From CAYVMN01 sp964452575 (GTDB lineage: Bacteria; Desulfobacterota; DSM-4660; Desulfatiglandales; Desulfatiglandaceae), in assembly GCA_964452575.1 (NCBI GenBank), contig CAYVMN010000126.1:1-14024 (forward strand): a DNA stretch of 14,024 nucleotides, in the 5' to 3' direction. Below the pieces are notes generated by a model. The model worked only from the letters and a program-made list of their open reading frames with translations, did no database searches and was not told the origin of the DNA. Within the stretch, counting starts at the first letter, position 1; each line of letters starts with the position of its first letter. The translations under genes were made by a program, and so were the position numbers. Shown one piece after another: positions 1 through 6,976 of the stretch.

Positions 1-44
1 CCTTCGTCGCCCCATTGTGTTCCTACCACTACGGTGTTGGACAT
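1..44 (-). CDS. purA: Adenylosuccinate synthetase, N-terminal 14 codons only (runs off window)
   Basis: Reading the minus strand from the ATG at 44-42 gives MSNTVVVGTQWGDEG. This is the hallmark N-terminus of adenylosuccinate synthetase, whose GTP-binding loop begins with GTQWGDEGKGK. The enzyme condenses IMP with aspartate, using GTP, in the first committed step of AMP synthesis in the cytosol. A GGAGAG ribosome-binding site lies a few bases upstream of the ATG (minus strand, about 50-56), which supports this start. The gene is divergent from the kor-hdr operon and is cut by the window edge. Only the first residues are visible, but the motif is distinctive. Confidence 0.85.
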   Translation of the reverse strand, partial: MSNTVVVGTQWGDE

Positions 45-107
45 GATTTCTCTCCATCTGCCGGTTATTGACAGATCTCCCTAAGAGGGTTGCCTATTTA
101 GCAATTA

Positions 108-136
108 CTGTTAGCCCAAAGCAGGGATCGTGTCAA
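108..136 (-). promoter_or_regulatory. Candidate sigma70 promoter for purA
   Basis: On the minus strand a perfect TTGACA (-35, positions 136-131) is followed after 17 bases by TAACAG (-10, 113-108). That hexamer matches the TATAAT consensus only partly. Position and orientation suit purA, giving a leader of roughly 55-60 nt. The weak -10 keeps confidence low. Confidence 0.35.
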
Positions 137-337
137 TGGATTTGATTGGTTGGCTCTGGGAGTGGGCATGGGTCTCTATGGGTCCAATCAACCCCCCCAA
201 AAAACTGAAAGGGAGTCCTGTAAATTCCTTTATAAGGGTCCTTGTGTCCTAATTTCATATCAAGGAGGCAATTGGTGATGTGCTAGAGTTTGTTTGGCAG
301 GCTCCAAGGAAGAGAGAAATAAATGATACCCCCTTAA

Positions 338-381
338 GAAATTTGACCCTGTCTTCAAATTTCCTGGTGAACATGAAATTT
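338..381. promoter_or_regulatory. Operator-like cluster of GAAATTT half-sites upstream of the kor promoter
   Basis: GAAATTTGA (338-346) and TCAAATTTC (355-363) form a perfect 9-bp inverted repeat with an 8-base centre. A third GAAATTT follows in direct orientation at 375-381, five bases before the -35 hexamer at 387. Dyad symmetry of this size beside a promoter is typical of a dimeric transcription-factor site, here in an activator-like position. The regulator is not identifiable from the window. It could also be an AT-rich coincidence. Confidence 0.4.
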
Positions 382-386
382 TTATC

Positions 387-414
387 TTGACATGCTTAGT
401 CCAGGGAATATAAT
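387..414 (+). promoter_or_regulatory. Strong sigma70-type promoter of the kor-hdr operon
   Basis: A perfect TTGACA at 387-392 is followed by a 16-base spacer and a perfect TATAAT at 409-414. Transcription would start near 421, giving a leader of about 48 nt before the korD GTG at 469. No comparable promoter was seen between the downstream genes up to the acyl-CoA synthetase subunit, so this is the likely promoter for the whole 12-kb operon. Confidence 0.7.
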
Positions 415-468
415 TCGCCCCTTCTGAATGAATAACAGGGCTTTTTCGGCCAATTTGAGGAAAGGGTT

Positions 469-732
469 GTGGCACTCTGGCGGGTTCCCCTTGACGTTGA
501 AGAGATCCAGATATCACGTGGTGTGGTCCACATCCTTGAAGACCGCTGCAAGGGATGCGGGTTCTGTATCGAGTTTTGTCCAAAGGAAGTGCTTGAATTT
601 TCTACCACATTCAACCAAAAGGGGTATCATCCTCCGAGCGTGAAAGGTCCGGATGAGTGTGTAAATTGTCATTATTGCGAAATCATCTGCCCCGAATTTG
701 CCATCTATTCTGTGGAGGTCGCCCCGGATTAG
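469..732 (+). CDS. korD: 2-oxoacid:ferredoxin oxidoreductase, delta (2x[4Fe-4S] ferredoxin) subunit
   Basis: This 87-residue protein carries two CxxCxxCxxxCP motifs: Cys27-30-33-37 and Cys64-67-70-74. That is the layout of the small dicluster ferredoxin subunit of 2-oxoglutarate/2-oxoisovalerate ferredoxin oxidoreductases. It passes electrons from the thiamine-diphosphate catalytic site to external ferredoxin or a partner. The GTG start is chosen because GAGGAAAGG (457-465) gives a good ribosome-binding site just upstream and the protein has normal length. It is first in the operon, directly before the alpha, beta and gamma subunits. Substrate specificity cannot be read from this subunit. Confidence 0.85.
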   Translation: MALWRVPLDVEEIQISRGVVHILEDRCKGCGFCIEFCPKEVLEFSTTFNQKGYHPPSVKGPDECVNCHYCEIICPEFAIYSVEVAPD

Positions 733-813
733 ATTCCAGCAAATTGACGTGTGGTTTGTCCGGATAGTCCCCTATGAAAGGGATTGGGATATACCGTATC
801 TGAGGAGAAAGGC

Positions 814-1959
814 ATGAGTCAGGCGGTCCTGACAGGTGAGCATTTTATGACAGGGGATGTGGCATGTGCCGAAGGCGCCCTCGCGGCCGGCTGTCGCTTT
901 TTCGGCGGATACCCCATCACACCTGCCACCGAAATAGCCGAGCATATGTCCGCACGCCTGCCTGAGGTAGGCGGGACATTTATCCAGATGGAGGACGAGA
1001 TTGCCGCCATGGCCTCTGTCATCGGCGCCTCATGTGCCGGCGTAAAGAGCATGACGGCTACCTCGGGCCCTGGTTTCAGCCTGATGATGGAAAACATCGG
1101 GCTTGCGATCTGTACCGAAACCCCTTGCGTTGTGGTTGATGTTCAGCGGGCCGGCCCATCCACCGGGCTGCCAACCCAAGGGGCCCAAGGCGATGTGCTC
1201 CAGGCAAGGTGGGGCTCCCATGGCCACTATGAAATAATTGCACTGGCTCCCTCATCTCCTGAGGAGACCTTTTACCAGACCGTCAGGGCCTTCAATCTGA
1301 GTGAGACCTACAGGCTGCCGGTTCTCATAATGACCGACGAAATGGTAGGTCATCTGAGCGAGAGGGTCGTCGTACCGGAGGCAAAGGCCATCAAGACCGT
1401 TTCAAGGCCGAGAGCAAAAGGGAGGAAGGACCGGTTCAAGCCCTTTAAACCGGGTCCAAACGGGGTAGCGCCCATGGCCATTGCAGGAGAGGGGTACAAC
1501 ATCCATGTGACCGGCCTGACCCATGATGAAAGGGGCTATCCAGTCATGACGGTAGAGGCCCAGGACGAGATGATGGCCCGCCTGGTGGGGAAGATTCGTA
1601 GAAACCTGGATGATATTATCTCCACCGAGGGCTACGCCCTTGAAGGTGCGGAGATCGTCGTCGTCTCCTACGGTGTATCTGCAAGGACCGGCCTGGCCGC
1701 GGTAGAGGAGGCCCGGGAGGAAGGTATCAAGGCGTGGCTGCTGAAACTGAATACCATCTGGCCTTTTCCGGAGGAGCAGATCCGAAGATTGTCAGAGAGG
1801 GTAAAGGGTTTTGTGACCGTAGAGATCAACTTGGGGCAGATCCATCTGGAGGTGGAAAGGTGTGCAGGGGGTAAGGTCCCCGCCGTTCTGGTGGGACACC
1901 CAGGGGGAACTATCATTCCCCCGGAGCGGGTTGTCGAGGTCCTGAAGAAGGGTTTCTAG
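814..1959 (+). CDS. korA: 2-oxoacid (probably 2-oxoglutarate):ferredoxin oxidoreductase, alpha subunit
   Basis: This 381-residue protein has the KorA-type alpha-subunit layout. The N-terminal pyrimidine-binding domain contains GYPITP (residues 32-37), a MEDE acidic motif near residue 60, TSGPG (83-87) and RAGPSTGLPTQ (112-122). A C-terminal transketolase-like domain follows. With the beta subunit it decarboxylates a 2-oxoacid, transfers the acyl group to CoA and reduces ferredoxin. The ATG at 814 is preferred because AGGAG lies six bases upstream (803-807). A TTG at 784 is in frame but lacks a well-spaced ribosome-binding site. Branched-chain or aryl 2-oxoacids cannot be excluded as substrates. 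Confidence 0.88.
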   Translation: MSQAVLTGEHFMTGDVACAEGALAAGCRFFGGYPITPATEIAEHMSARLPEVGGTFIQMEDEIAAMASVIGASCAGVKSMTATSGPGFSLMMENIGLAICTETPCVVVDVQRAGPSTGLPTQGAQGDVLQARWGSHGHYEIIALAPSSPEETFYQTVRAFNLSETYRLPVLIMTDEMVGHLSERVVVPEAKAIKTVSRPRAKGRKDRFKPFKPGPNGVAPMAIAGEGYNIHVTGLTHDERGYPVMTVEAQDEMMARLVGKIRRNLDDIISTEGYALEGAEIVVVSYGVSARTGLAAVEEAREEGIKAWLLKLNTIWPFPEEQIRRLSERVKGFVTVEINLGQIHLEVERCAGGKVPAVLVGHPGGTIIPPERVVEVLKKGF

Positions 1960-1972
1960 GGAGGTGGACGGA

Positions 1973-2827
1973 ATGACAATGAACCAGCCCAGGAAACGAG
2001 GCGGTCATCCCTTGGATGGCCTCTTGAGGACAGATCGCATTCCGCACATCTGGTGCCCTGGGTGTGGGATTGGGACGGCATTCTCTTCGTGCCTCATCGC
2101 CATTAGAGAGAGCGGCATGGATATAAGAAAGACGGTCATGGTTTCCGGTATAGGATGCTCTGGCCGTGGTGCAGGGTATGCCAATATGGACTCATACCAC
2201 ACGACCCATGGGAGGGCAATCCCGTTTGCAACCGGCATGAAACTCGCCAACCCGGGGCTCAACGTCGTGGTGTTCAGTGGCGACGGAGACCTCTTTGCCA
2301 TAGGGGGAAACCATTTCATCCACGCAGCCAGGAGGAATGTGGACCTCACCATCGTCTGCGTCAATAATTTCAACTACGGCATGACGGGCGGTCAGGTGGC
2401 GGCCACCACGCCCTATGGGGCAAGGACCACTACAACACCTGTGGGTAATCCCGAGCCCCCATTCAACCTCCCCTTGTTGGCCTATGCCTCGGGGGCCACC
2501 TATGTGGCCAGATGGACCATTCTCCATACCCGCGACCTTACGGACTCCATTCAGGAGGCACTGCTGCGGCGAGGTTTTTCATTCGTAGAGGTTCTGGCCC
2601 CCTGTCCCATAAACTACGGGCGCCGCAACAAGGAAAAGGCCCTTGATACCCTGAGGATCTATCAAGAACATACCATTATCAAGAACGAGGCCCACCCTTC
2701 GGAACTTGGTATTGACATTGAGAGAGGCATCATCCTGGGAAAGTTTGTTGACACGGAACGTCCCACCTGTTCAGAGATGTATGATGATACATGTCGGCCT
2801 AAGGAACTGGAGGAAAGGGCTGCATAG
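1973..2827 (+). CDS. korB: 2-oxoacid (probably 2-oxoglutarate):ferredoxin oxidoreductase, beta subunit
   Basis: This 284-residue ThDP- and [4Fe-4S]-binding catalytic subunit has WCPGCG (residues 27-32), IGCSGR (60-65), the thiamine-diphosphate/Mg signature starting GDGD (103-106), NNFNYGMTGGQ (131-141) and APCP (about 209-212). Cys28, 31, 62 and 211 match the cluster ligands expected in oxoacid:ferredoxin oxidoreductase beta subunits. The gene begins 13 bases after korA. GGAGG at 1960-1964 is eight bases from the ATG at 1973; the upstream in-frame GTG at 1964 lies inside that site and is unlikely. Length is normal for the family. Confidence 0.9.
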   Translation: MTMNQPRKRGGHPLDGLLRTDRIPHIWCPGCGIGTAFSSCLIAIRESGMDIRKTVMVSGIGCSGRGAGYANMDSYHTTHGRAIPFATGMKLANPGLNVVVFSGDGDLFAIGGNHFIHAARRNVDLTIVCVNNFNYGMTGGQVAATTPYGARTTTTPVGNPEPPFNLPLLAYASGATYVARWTILHTRDLTDSIQEALLRRGFSFVEVLAPCPINYGRRNKEKALDTLRIYQEHTIIKNEAHPSELGIDIERGIILGKFVDTERPTCSEMYDDTCRPKELEERAA

Positions 2828-2886
2828 TCACCTCTGGTGACAAGGAAAGGACCTTGGGGCTATCCAGTATCAGGCATCAAGCCCCA
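2827..2886 (+). other. Stem-loops in the korB-korC gap
   Basis: GTCACC (2827-2832) and GGTGAC (2836-2841) form a perfect 6-bp stem with a 3-base loop that begins on the last base of the korB stop codon. A second pair, TGGGGCT (2855-2861) and AGCCCCA (2880-2886), has an 18-base loop. Neither is followed by a T-run, so neither is an intrinsic terminator. They may affect mRNA processing or stability within the operon. The 130-base gap is otherwise unremarkable. Confidence 0.35.
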
Positions 2887-2957
2887 TGTAAGTTACAGGA
2901 ACTTGAGCCAGGCCCCTGCACTATAAGACGGCCGGGAAATAGGAAGAGTGTAAGACC

Positions 2958-3554
2958 ATGAATAAGTGGCAGAGGCAAGAGATCACAATCACCGGGTTCG
3001 GCGGCCAGGGTATTGTGCTGGCGGGCCGCATCCTTGGCAAGGCCGCAGCCCTGGGGGACCACAAACAGAGCACCCTTGTCCAGTCTTATGGACCTGAGGC
3101 CCGGGGCGGGGCATGTAGTGCCCAGTTGATCATATCCAACGGGCCTATCCACTACCCCTATGTCAGAGATCTCGATATCCTGGTCTCTATGTCCCAGGCC
3201 GGCTATGACAAGTTCATCGGCGAATTGAAAAAGGGGGGGACCCTCCTCATTGACCAGGATCTGGTCCAACCCCGCGGCCTTGGGATCGAGGGGGATTACT
3301 TCTCCATCCCCTCCACGCGGATGGCCGAGGAACTGGGAAGGAAGATGATGGCCAATATTATTATGCTCGGTTTTTTTACTGTGGTTACCGGGGCTGTTTC
3401 TGTGGGGGCTGCGCTCAATTCCGTGTTGGCCTCGGTTCCAAAGGGAACAGAGGAGCTGAACGGGAGGGCCTTTAATAAGGGGTGTGACTATGGCACAGCC
3501 CTGCTCAAGGGCCGAGAAAAAAAGGCCAGGGGAAGGGCAGGTGCCTGGATATGA
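2958..3554 (+). CDS. korC: 2-oxoacid:ferredoxin oxidoreductase, gamma subunit
   Basis: This 198-residue protein begins with GFGGQG (residues 13-18) followed by the AG of the family signature. SYGPEARGG at 43-51 is also diagnostic of the gamma domain of pyruvate/2-oxoacid ferredoxin oxidoreductases, which contributes to CoA binding and subunit assembly. An AGGAAGAG ribosome-binding site lies upstream of the ATG with somewhat long spacing. It completes a D-A-B-C set of subunits. Its stop codon overlaps the next gene's start (ATGA at 3551-3554), so the mosaic flavoprotein is translationally coupled to the Kor enzyme. Confidence 0.88.
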   Translation: MNKWQRQEITITGFGGQGIVLAGRILGKAAALGDHKQSTLVQSYGPEARGGACSAQLIISNGPIHYPYVRDLDILVSMSQAGYDKFIGELKKGGTLLIDQDLVQPRGLGIEGDYFSIPSTRMAEELGRKMMANIIMLGFFTVVTGAVSVGAALNSVLASVPKGTEELNGRAFNKGCDYGTALLKGREKKARGRAGAWI

Positions 3555-6500
3555 GGCGCCCAAAGGATCGCCTCCATAGGGTCATTGTGATCGGGGCAAA
3601 TCCGGCCGGTATTGCCGCTACCAATAAACTGGGTGAACTGCGCATCCCGGTCACGCTCATAGATAGTGACCCGGACCTGAACCAAAAACTCTCCAAGGAA
3701 GAATGGAGGCTGCCGTCAGGTTTGCCCCTTAATTTTGCCCATAGGTCCGGGCTGCTCAGGATCTTCAGAAATCCAGCGATCCGTTGCCTCTTACCAGCAG
3801 AGGTAACCTCCCTCAAACACAATCCCCAGGGGTTCCGGGCTCAAGTAAGGCGACTGCAGACATTCGTAGATCCGGATCGGTGTACCTTATGTGGGAGATG
3901 CGTCGAGATCTGTCCGGTCTCCACCCCCAACGGCATGAGGCCCATAGGGTTTAACGGCAGGAACAGCGTGCCGGGTGGACCTGTGATCAATAAGAGGCGA
4001 CAGCCCCCTTGCCAGGCCAAGTGCCCCCTGGGGGTTAATGCCCAGGCCTACATCGCCCTGGCAAAGGGCCGGAAATACAAGGAGGCCCTGGAGGTAGTCA
4101 GGCGAGACAACATCCTGCCAGGGATCTGCGGAAGGGTATGCACACACCCCTGCGAGGAAGGGTGCAGGCGGAGTGACCTGGACGAGGCGGTAGCAATAAG
4201 GGATATCAAGAGATTCCTGGCCGATTATGAGATAGCCAACCCCCAGGAAATGAAGCCCCCTGAAACCCGGGTAAGTGAAGAGAGGATTGCAATTATCGGT
4301 TCCGGGCCTGCCGGGCTGGCTGCTGCGGCTGACCTGGTCCGTCTCGGCTATGGGGTGACGATCTTTGAGAAGGAGGCCATGCCCGGCGGATTGCTCCGTT
4401 ACGGGATAGGGCCTCATCGGCTTCCGAGGGATATCCTTGATCATGAACTGGGGTATATCCGGGGCCTGGGAGTCCAATTCATCCCCTCCCATCCAATCGA
4501 GATACCCAAGGGCCTTCAAAAACTCACTGACGACTTTGACGCCGTCATAATAACAATCGGGTCTTGGGTTGATAGAAGACTGGGTGTGCCTGGAGAGGAC
4601 CTGGAGGGAGTAGATGGATGCCTTTCTGTGCTGAGCCGGATCTATCGGGGCGATCCTGGAGGGCTTAACGCGGGGGCGAGGCAAAGGGCCGAGACCAAGA
4701 GTGTAGCTGTGATAGGTGACGGTAATGCCGCCTTTGACTCGGCACGCGCCCTGAGGCGTCTGGGGGAAGATGTCACCATACTGTCCTGGTTCCCACAGGA
4801 ACTGATTCCGGCCGAGCAGGGGGAGATCAGAAGGGCCTTGGAGGAAGGCGTCATAGTCAGGGATAGCATACAGGTAGTTGGATTTTCCGGTGAAAACGGA
4901 AGAGTCGACCTCCTTCATTGCAGACCCACCAGGCCTGGCGAACCGGATGAGAAAGGTATCCCTTGGCCGGTTATCGTCCCAGGCAGCGAGACGGTTCAGC
5001 TCAAATTTGACCGGGTCATAGTGGCCATAGGTCAGGTCGGTCCGTTAGGGCAAGGTCCGGAAAGGGAGAAAAGGCACCACCAGCAATCCCTCTCTATTAC
5101 CGGGGGGGGCTTTGTGAAAGTGGACGAGTCATTTGCCACAAGTATCCAAGGGGTCTTTGCGGCAGGAGATGCCGCTACCGGTCCTAGCTCGGTAGTAGAG
5201 GCAATGGCCAGTGGCCGTGCCGCTGCCAGATCAGTTCACAGCTACCTTAGTGGTGAAGAGCCCATTACAAAAAGGACATCTAGGCCTGAAGAAAAGGATT
5301 TTATAGAGATCCCACCAGATATTCCGTCTCTGGCTAGACCCACCATGCCTGAAAGGCAGCCCGGGGCAAGAAAAGACAATTTTTTGGAAGTCGCATTAGG
5401 CCTGAGCGAAACCCAGGTCCTTTCAGAGGCCGAACGGTGTCTCCAATGCGGGGTCTGCTCTGAATGCCTGATCTGCATTGAGGTCTGTAAGGCCGTTGGG
5501 GCCATAGATCACCAAAAAGAAGTGGAAGAAGGCGTCGAGCATGCCGGAGTCGTGATAATCGCTGATCCTGAGGCGGCACCTCCAGTGAAAGGGGAGGATG
5601 TGATCAGGGCCTACGGGCCAAAGGCTGCCAAGCCAGGCGTCCACGCAATGATCACACGGGGTTTTGCTGCCGCTTCCAAGGCCATGATCTTACTGGAGGG
5701 TACCTCACAGAGGCCGAGAGGTCGAGGGGTCTCCTTCCTGGCGCCCGACCGAGAGCTCTCCCCTGAGATACGCGCAGGGATATTTGTATGCCGGTGTAAC
5801 GATTCCCTAGGCTGGATTGATAAGATGGATCAATATGTGGATCGCCTGAGAGAGAAACCGGAAATCGTACACGCCGAGGTCATGCCGTCGGCCTGTGTGG
5901 CAGAGGGCCTTTCAGGCATATTGAGGGCGGTTCGAGAAAAGGGTATTACGCGCGTGGTTCTTGCCTCCTGTGTCTGTTGCCCCCTTGATTTTGTGTGCAG
6001 TGCATGTACAGATCAGCGCACCCGCCTGAAGGATGCCCTGTTCAGAGGAACAGGCGTGAGCCGTTCCATGGTGGAGACATGCAACTTGAGGGGAGAGGCA
6101 CTCCCATTCCTCAGGATGGATGAATCTCTTGCAATGGACCGTTTTGCCGGCCTGATTGAAAGGTCAATTTACAGGGCCAAGAGGCTGAGGCCCCTTCCGG
6201 CACCTGCCAGAAACTACAATTTCACCACTGCCGTGATCGGAGACTCTGAAGCGGCCTTGAATAGCGCGAGGACCCTCGCAGATGCAGGGCTTGAGGTATT
6301 CATGTTTGGGACCCCTGATAGACCGCTCTCGGTCAGGCTGACCCATCCCAACATCCATTACTTCGAAGGCTCTGAGGTCAGGGGGCTGAGTGGGACCCTG
6401 GGCGGCTTTCAGGTCTTTATGGAATCCGGGGGATTTTCTCAGGTCCTGCAGGTTGGGGCAGTCATCCTGGGAGAAGAGTCAAGGCATCTTATTCAATATC

Positions 6501-6976
6501 TCCCCCAGGATGGCCTCCCCAGTCGCAAGGTAGCCTCCTCAATGCAGAGACGTGGGGTCTCTGGTATACCCTTTCTCTATCCAGGGGCAACCTCGATTGC
6601 GGGGCTCTTCTTGGCAAATCCTCCGGACATACCTGTCTCCGAGACCAAGAAGGGGGCTGCGGCCGCTGTCATGGCAGCATCAATCATGCCCCGAGGCCCC
6701 AGACAGAGCAAGGGATATACGGTCGTGGTGGATGAAACCAGATGCCGGGGCTGCGGCCGCTGTACAGAGGCATGTCCCTATCAGGCCATTACCTTCATAA
6801 GGAATCCTGCCGGCGGATGGTCTGCTGCGGTGGATGAGGCCTTGTGTAAGGGATGCGGTAACTGCATTTCTGTCTGCCCGTCAAACGCAGCAGATAGCCC
6901 CTATCGAAACCAGGCCTATCTTGAGAAGATGCTGGAAGATCTGTGGGTATGGGAAGGGGGCTCAAAGGTCTCATGA
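3551..6976 (+). CDS. HdrA/GltD (NfnB-like) mosaic iron-sulfur flavoprotein, 1141 aa
   Basis: Probable electron-transfer hub linking NAD(P)H to the Hdr proteins. Domains in order: a degenerate HdrA-type FAD domain (GANPAG, residues 15-20); a CxxCxxCxxxCP motif (Cys111-114-117-121); an N-terminal GltD-type iron-sulfur domain (cysteines from Cys154 to Cys205); an intact GltD/NfnB-like flavin domain with GSGPAG (250-255), a second dinucleotide motif GDGNAA (389-394) and the C-terminal FAD motif at VFAAGDAA (535-542); a Cys-rich segment Cys630 to Cys646; an HdrA N-terminal domain (from about 742); a second degenerate FAD domain where GxGxxG has become GDSEAA (897-902); and a C-terminal dicluster ferredoxin (Cys1065-1075 and Cys1099-1109). 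It resembles the large HdrL-type proteins of sulfate reducers. The GltD part is the only dinucleotide-binding region that looks functional. Which pyridine nucleotide it uses is not clear. Start and stop overlap both neighbours by ATGA. Confidence 0.8.
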   Translation: MRRPKDRLHRVIVIGANPAGIAATNKLGELRIPVTLIDSDPDLNQKLSKEEWRLPSGLPLNFAHRSGLLRIFRNPAIRCLLPAEVTSLKHNPQGFRAQVRRLQTFVDPDRCTLCGRCVEICPVSTPNGMRPIGFNGRNSVPGGPVINKRRQPPCQAKCPLGVNAQAYIALAKGRKYKEALEVVRRDNILPGICGRVCTHPCEEGCRRSDLDEAVAIRDIKRFLADYEIANPQEMKPPETRVSEERIAIIGSGPAGLAAAADLVRLGYGVTIFEKEAMPGGLLRYGIGPHRLPRDILDHELGYIRGLGVQFIPSHPIEIPKGLQKLTDDFDAVIITIGSWVDRRLGVPGEDLEGVDGCLSVLSRIYRGDPGGLNAGARQRAETKSVAVIGDGNAAFDSARALRRLGEDVTILSWFPQELIPAEQGEIRRALEEGVIVRDSIQVVGFSGENGRVDLLHCRPTRPGEPDEKGIPWPVIVPGSETVQLKFDRVIVAIGQVGPLGQGPEREKRHHQQSLSITGGGFVKVDESFATSIQGVFAAGDAATGPSSVVEAMASGRAAARSVHSYLSGEEPITKRTSRPEEKDFIEIPPDIPSLARPTMPERQPGARKDNFLEVALGLSETQVLSEAERCLQCGVCSECLICIEVCKAVGAIDHQKEVEEGVEHAGVVIIADPEAAPPVKGEDVIRAYGPKAAKPGVHAMITRGFAAASKAMILLEGTSQRPRGRGVSFLAPDRELSPEIRAGIFVCRCNDSLGWIDKMDQYVDRLREKPEIVHAEVMPSACVAEGLSGILRAVREKGITRVVLASCVCCPLDFVCSACTDQRTRLKDALFRGTGVSRSMVETCNLRGEALPFLRMDESLAMDRFAGLIERSIYRAKRLRPLPAPARNYNFTTAVIGDSEAALNSARTLADAGLEVFMFGTPDRPLSVRLTHPNIHYFEGSEVRGLSGTLGGFQVFMESGGFSQVLQVGAVILGEESRHLIQYLPQDGLPSRKVASSMQRRGVSGIPFLYPGATSIAGLFLANPPDIPVSETKKGAAAAVMAASIMPRGPRQSKGYTVVVDETRCRGCGRCTEACPYQAITFIRNPAGGWSAAVDEALCKGCGNCISVCPSNAADSPYRNQAYLEKMLEDLWVWEGGSKVS

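Larger units (their letters stand above)
45..386. other. Divergent intergenic region between purA and the kor-hdr operon
   Basis: No convincing protein-coding gene lies here; the short ORFs are overlapping and lack family features. Visible structure includes an 8-bp inverted repeat TTGATTGG/CCAATCAA (142-149 and 184-191). There is also a strong AAGGAGG (262-268) followed by in-frame TTG GTG ATG TGC TAG (272-286), which looks like a translation start closed after two codons. A GAAATTT half-site cluster (338-381) is described separately. The region must hold the promoters for both flanking transcripts. Confidence 0.6.

Noticed and set aside
278..328. Pyrrolysine-type TAG read-through of the short ORF at 278
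   Set aside because: Read-through would add only a few codons before another stop, and nothing resembles a Pyl-protein family.
2827..2841. Intrinsic terminator after korB
   Set aside because: The stem is only 6 bp, lacks a following T-run, and the downstream korC clearly belongs to the same enzyme.
3887..4918. 343-residue minus-strand ORF
   Set aside because: It is fully antisense to the well-supported GltD domain, and its translation shows no family motif; it is a shadow of GC-rich coding sequence.
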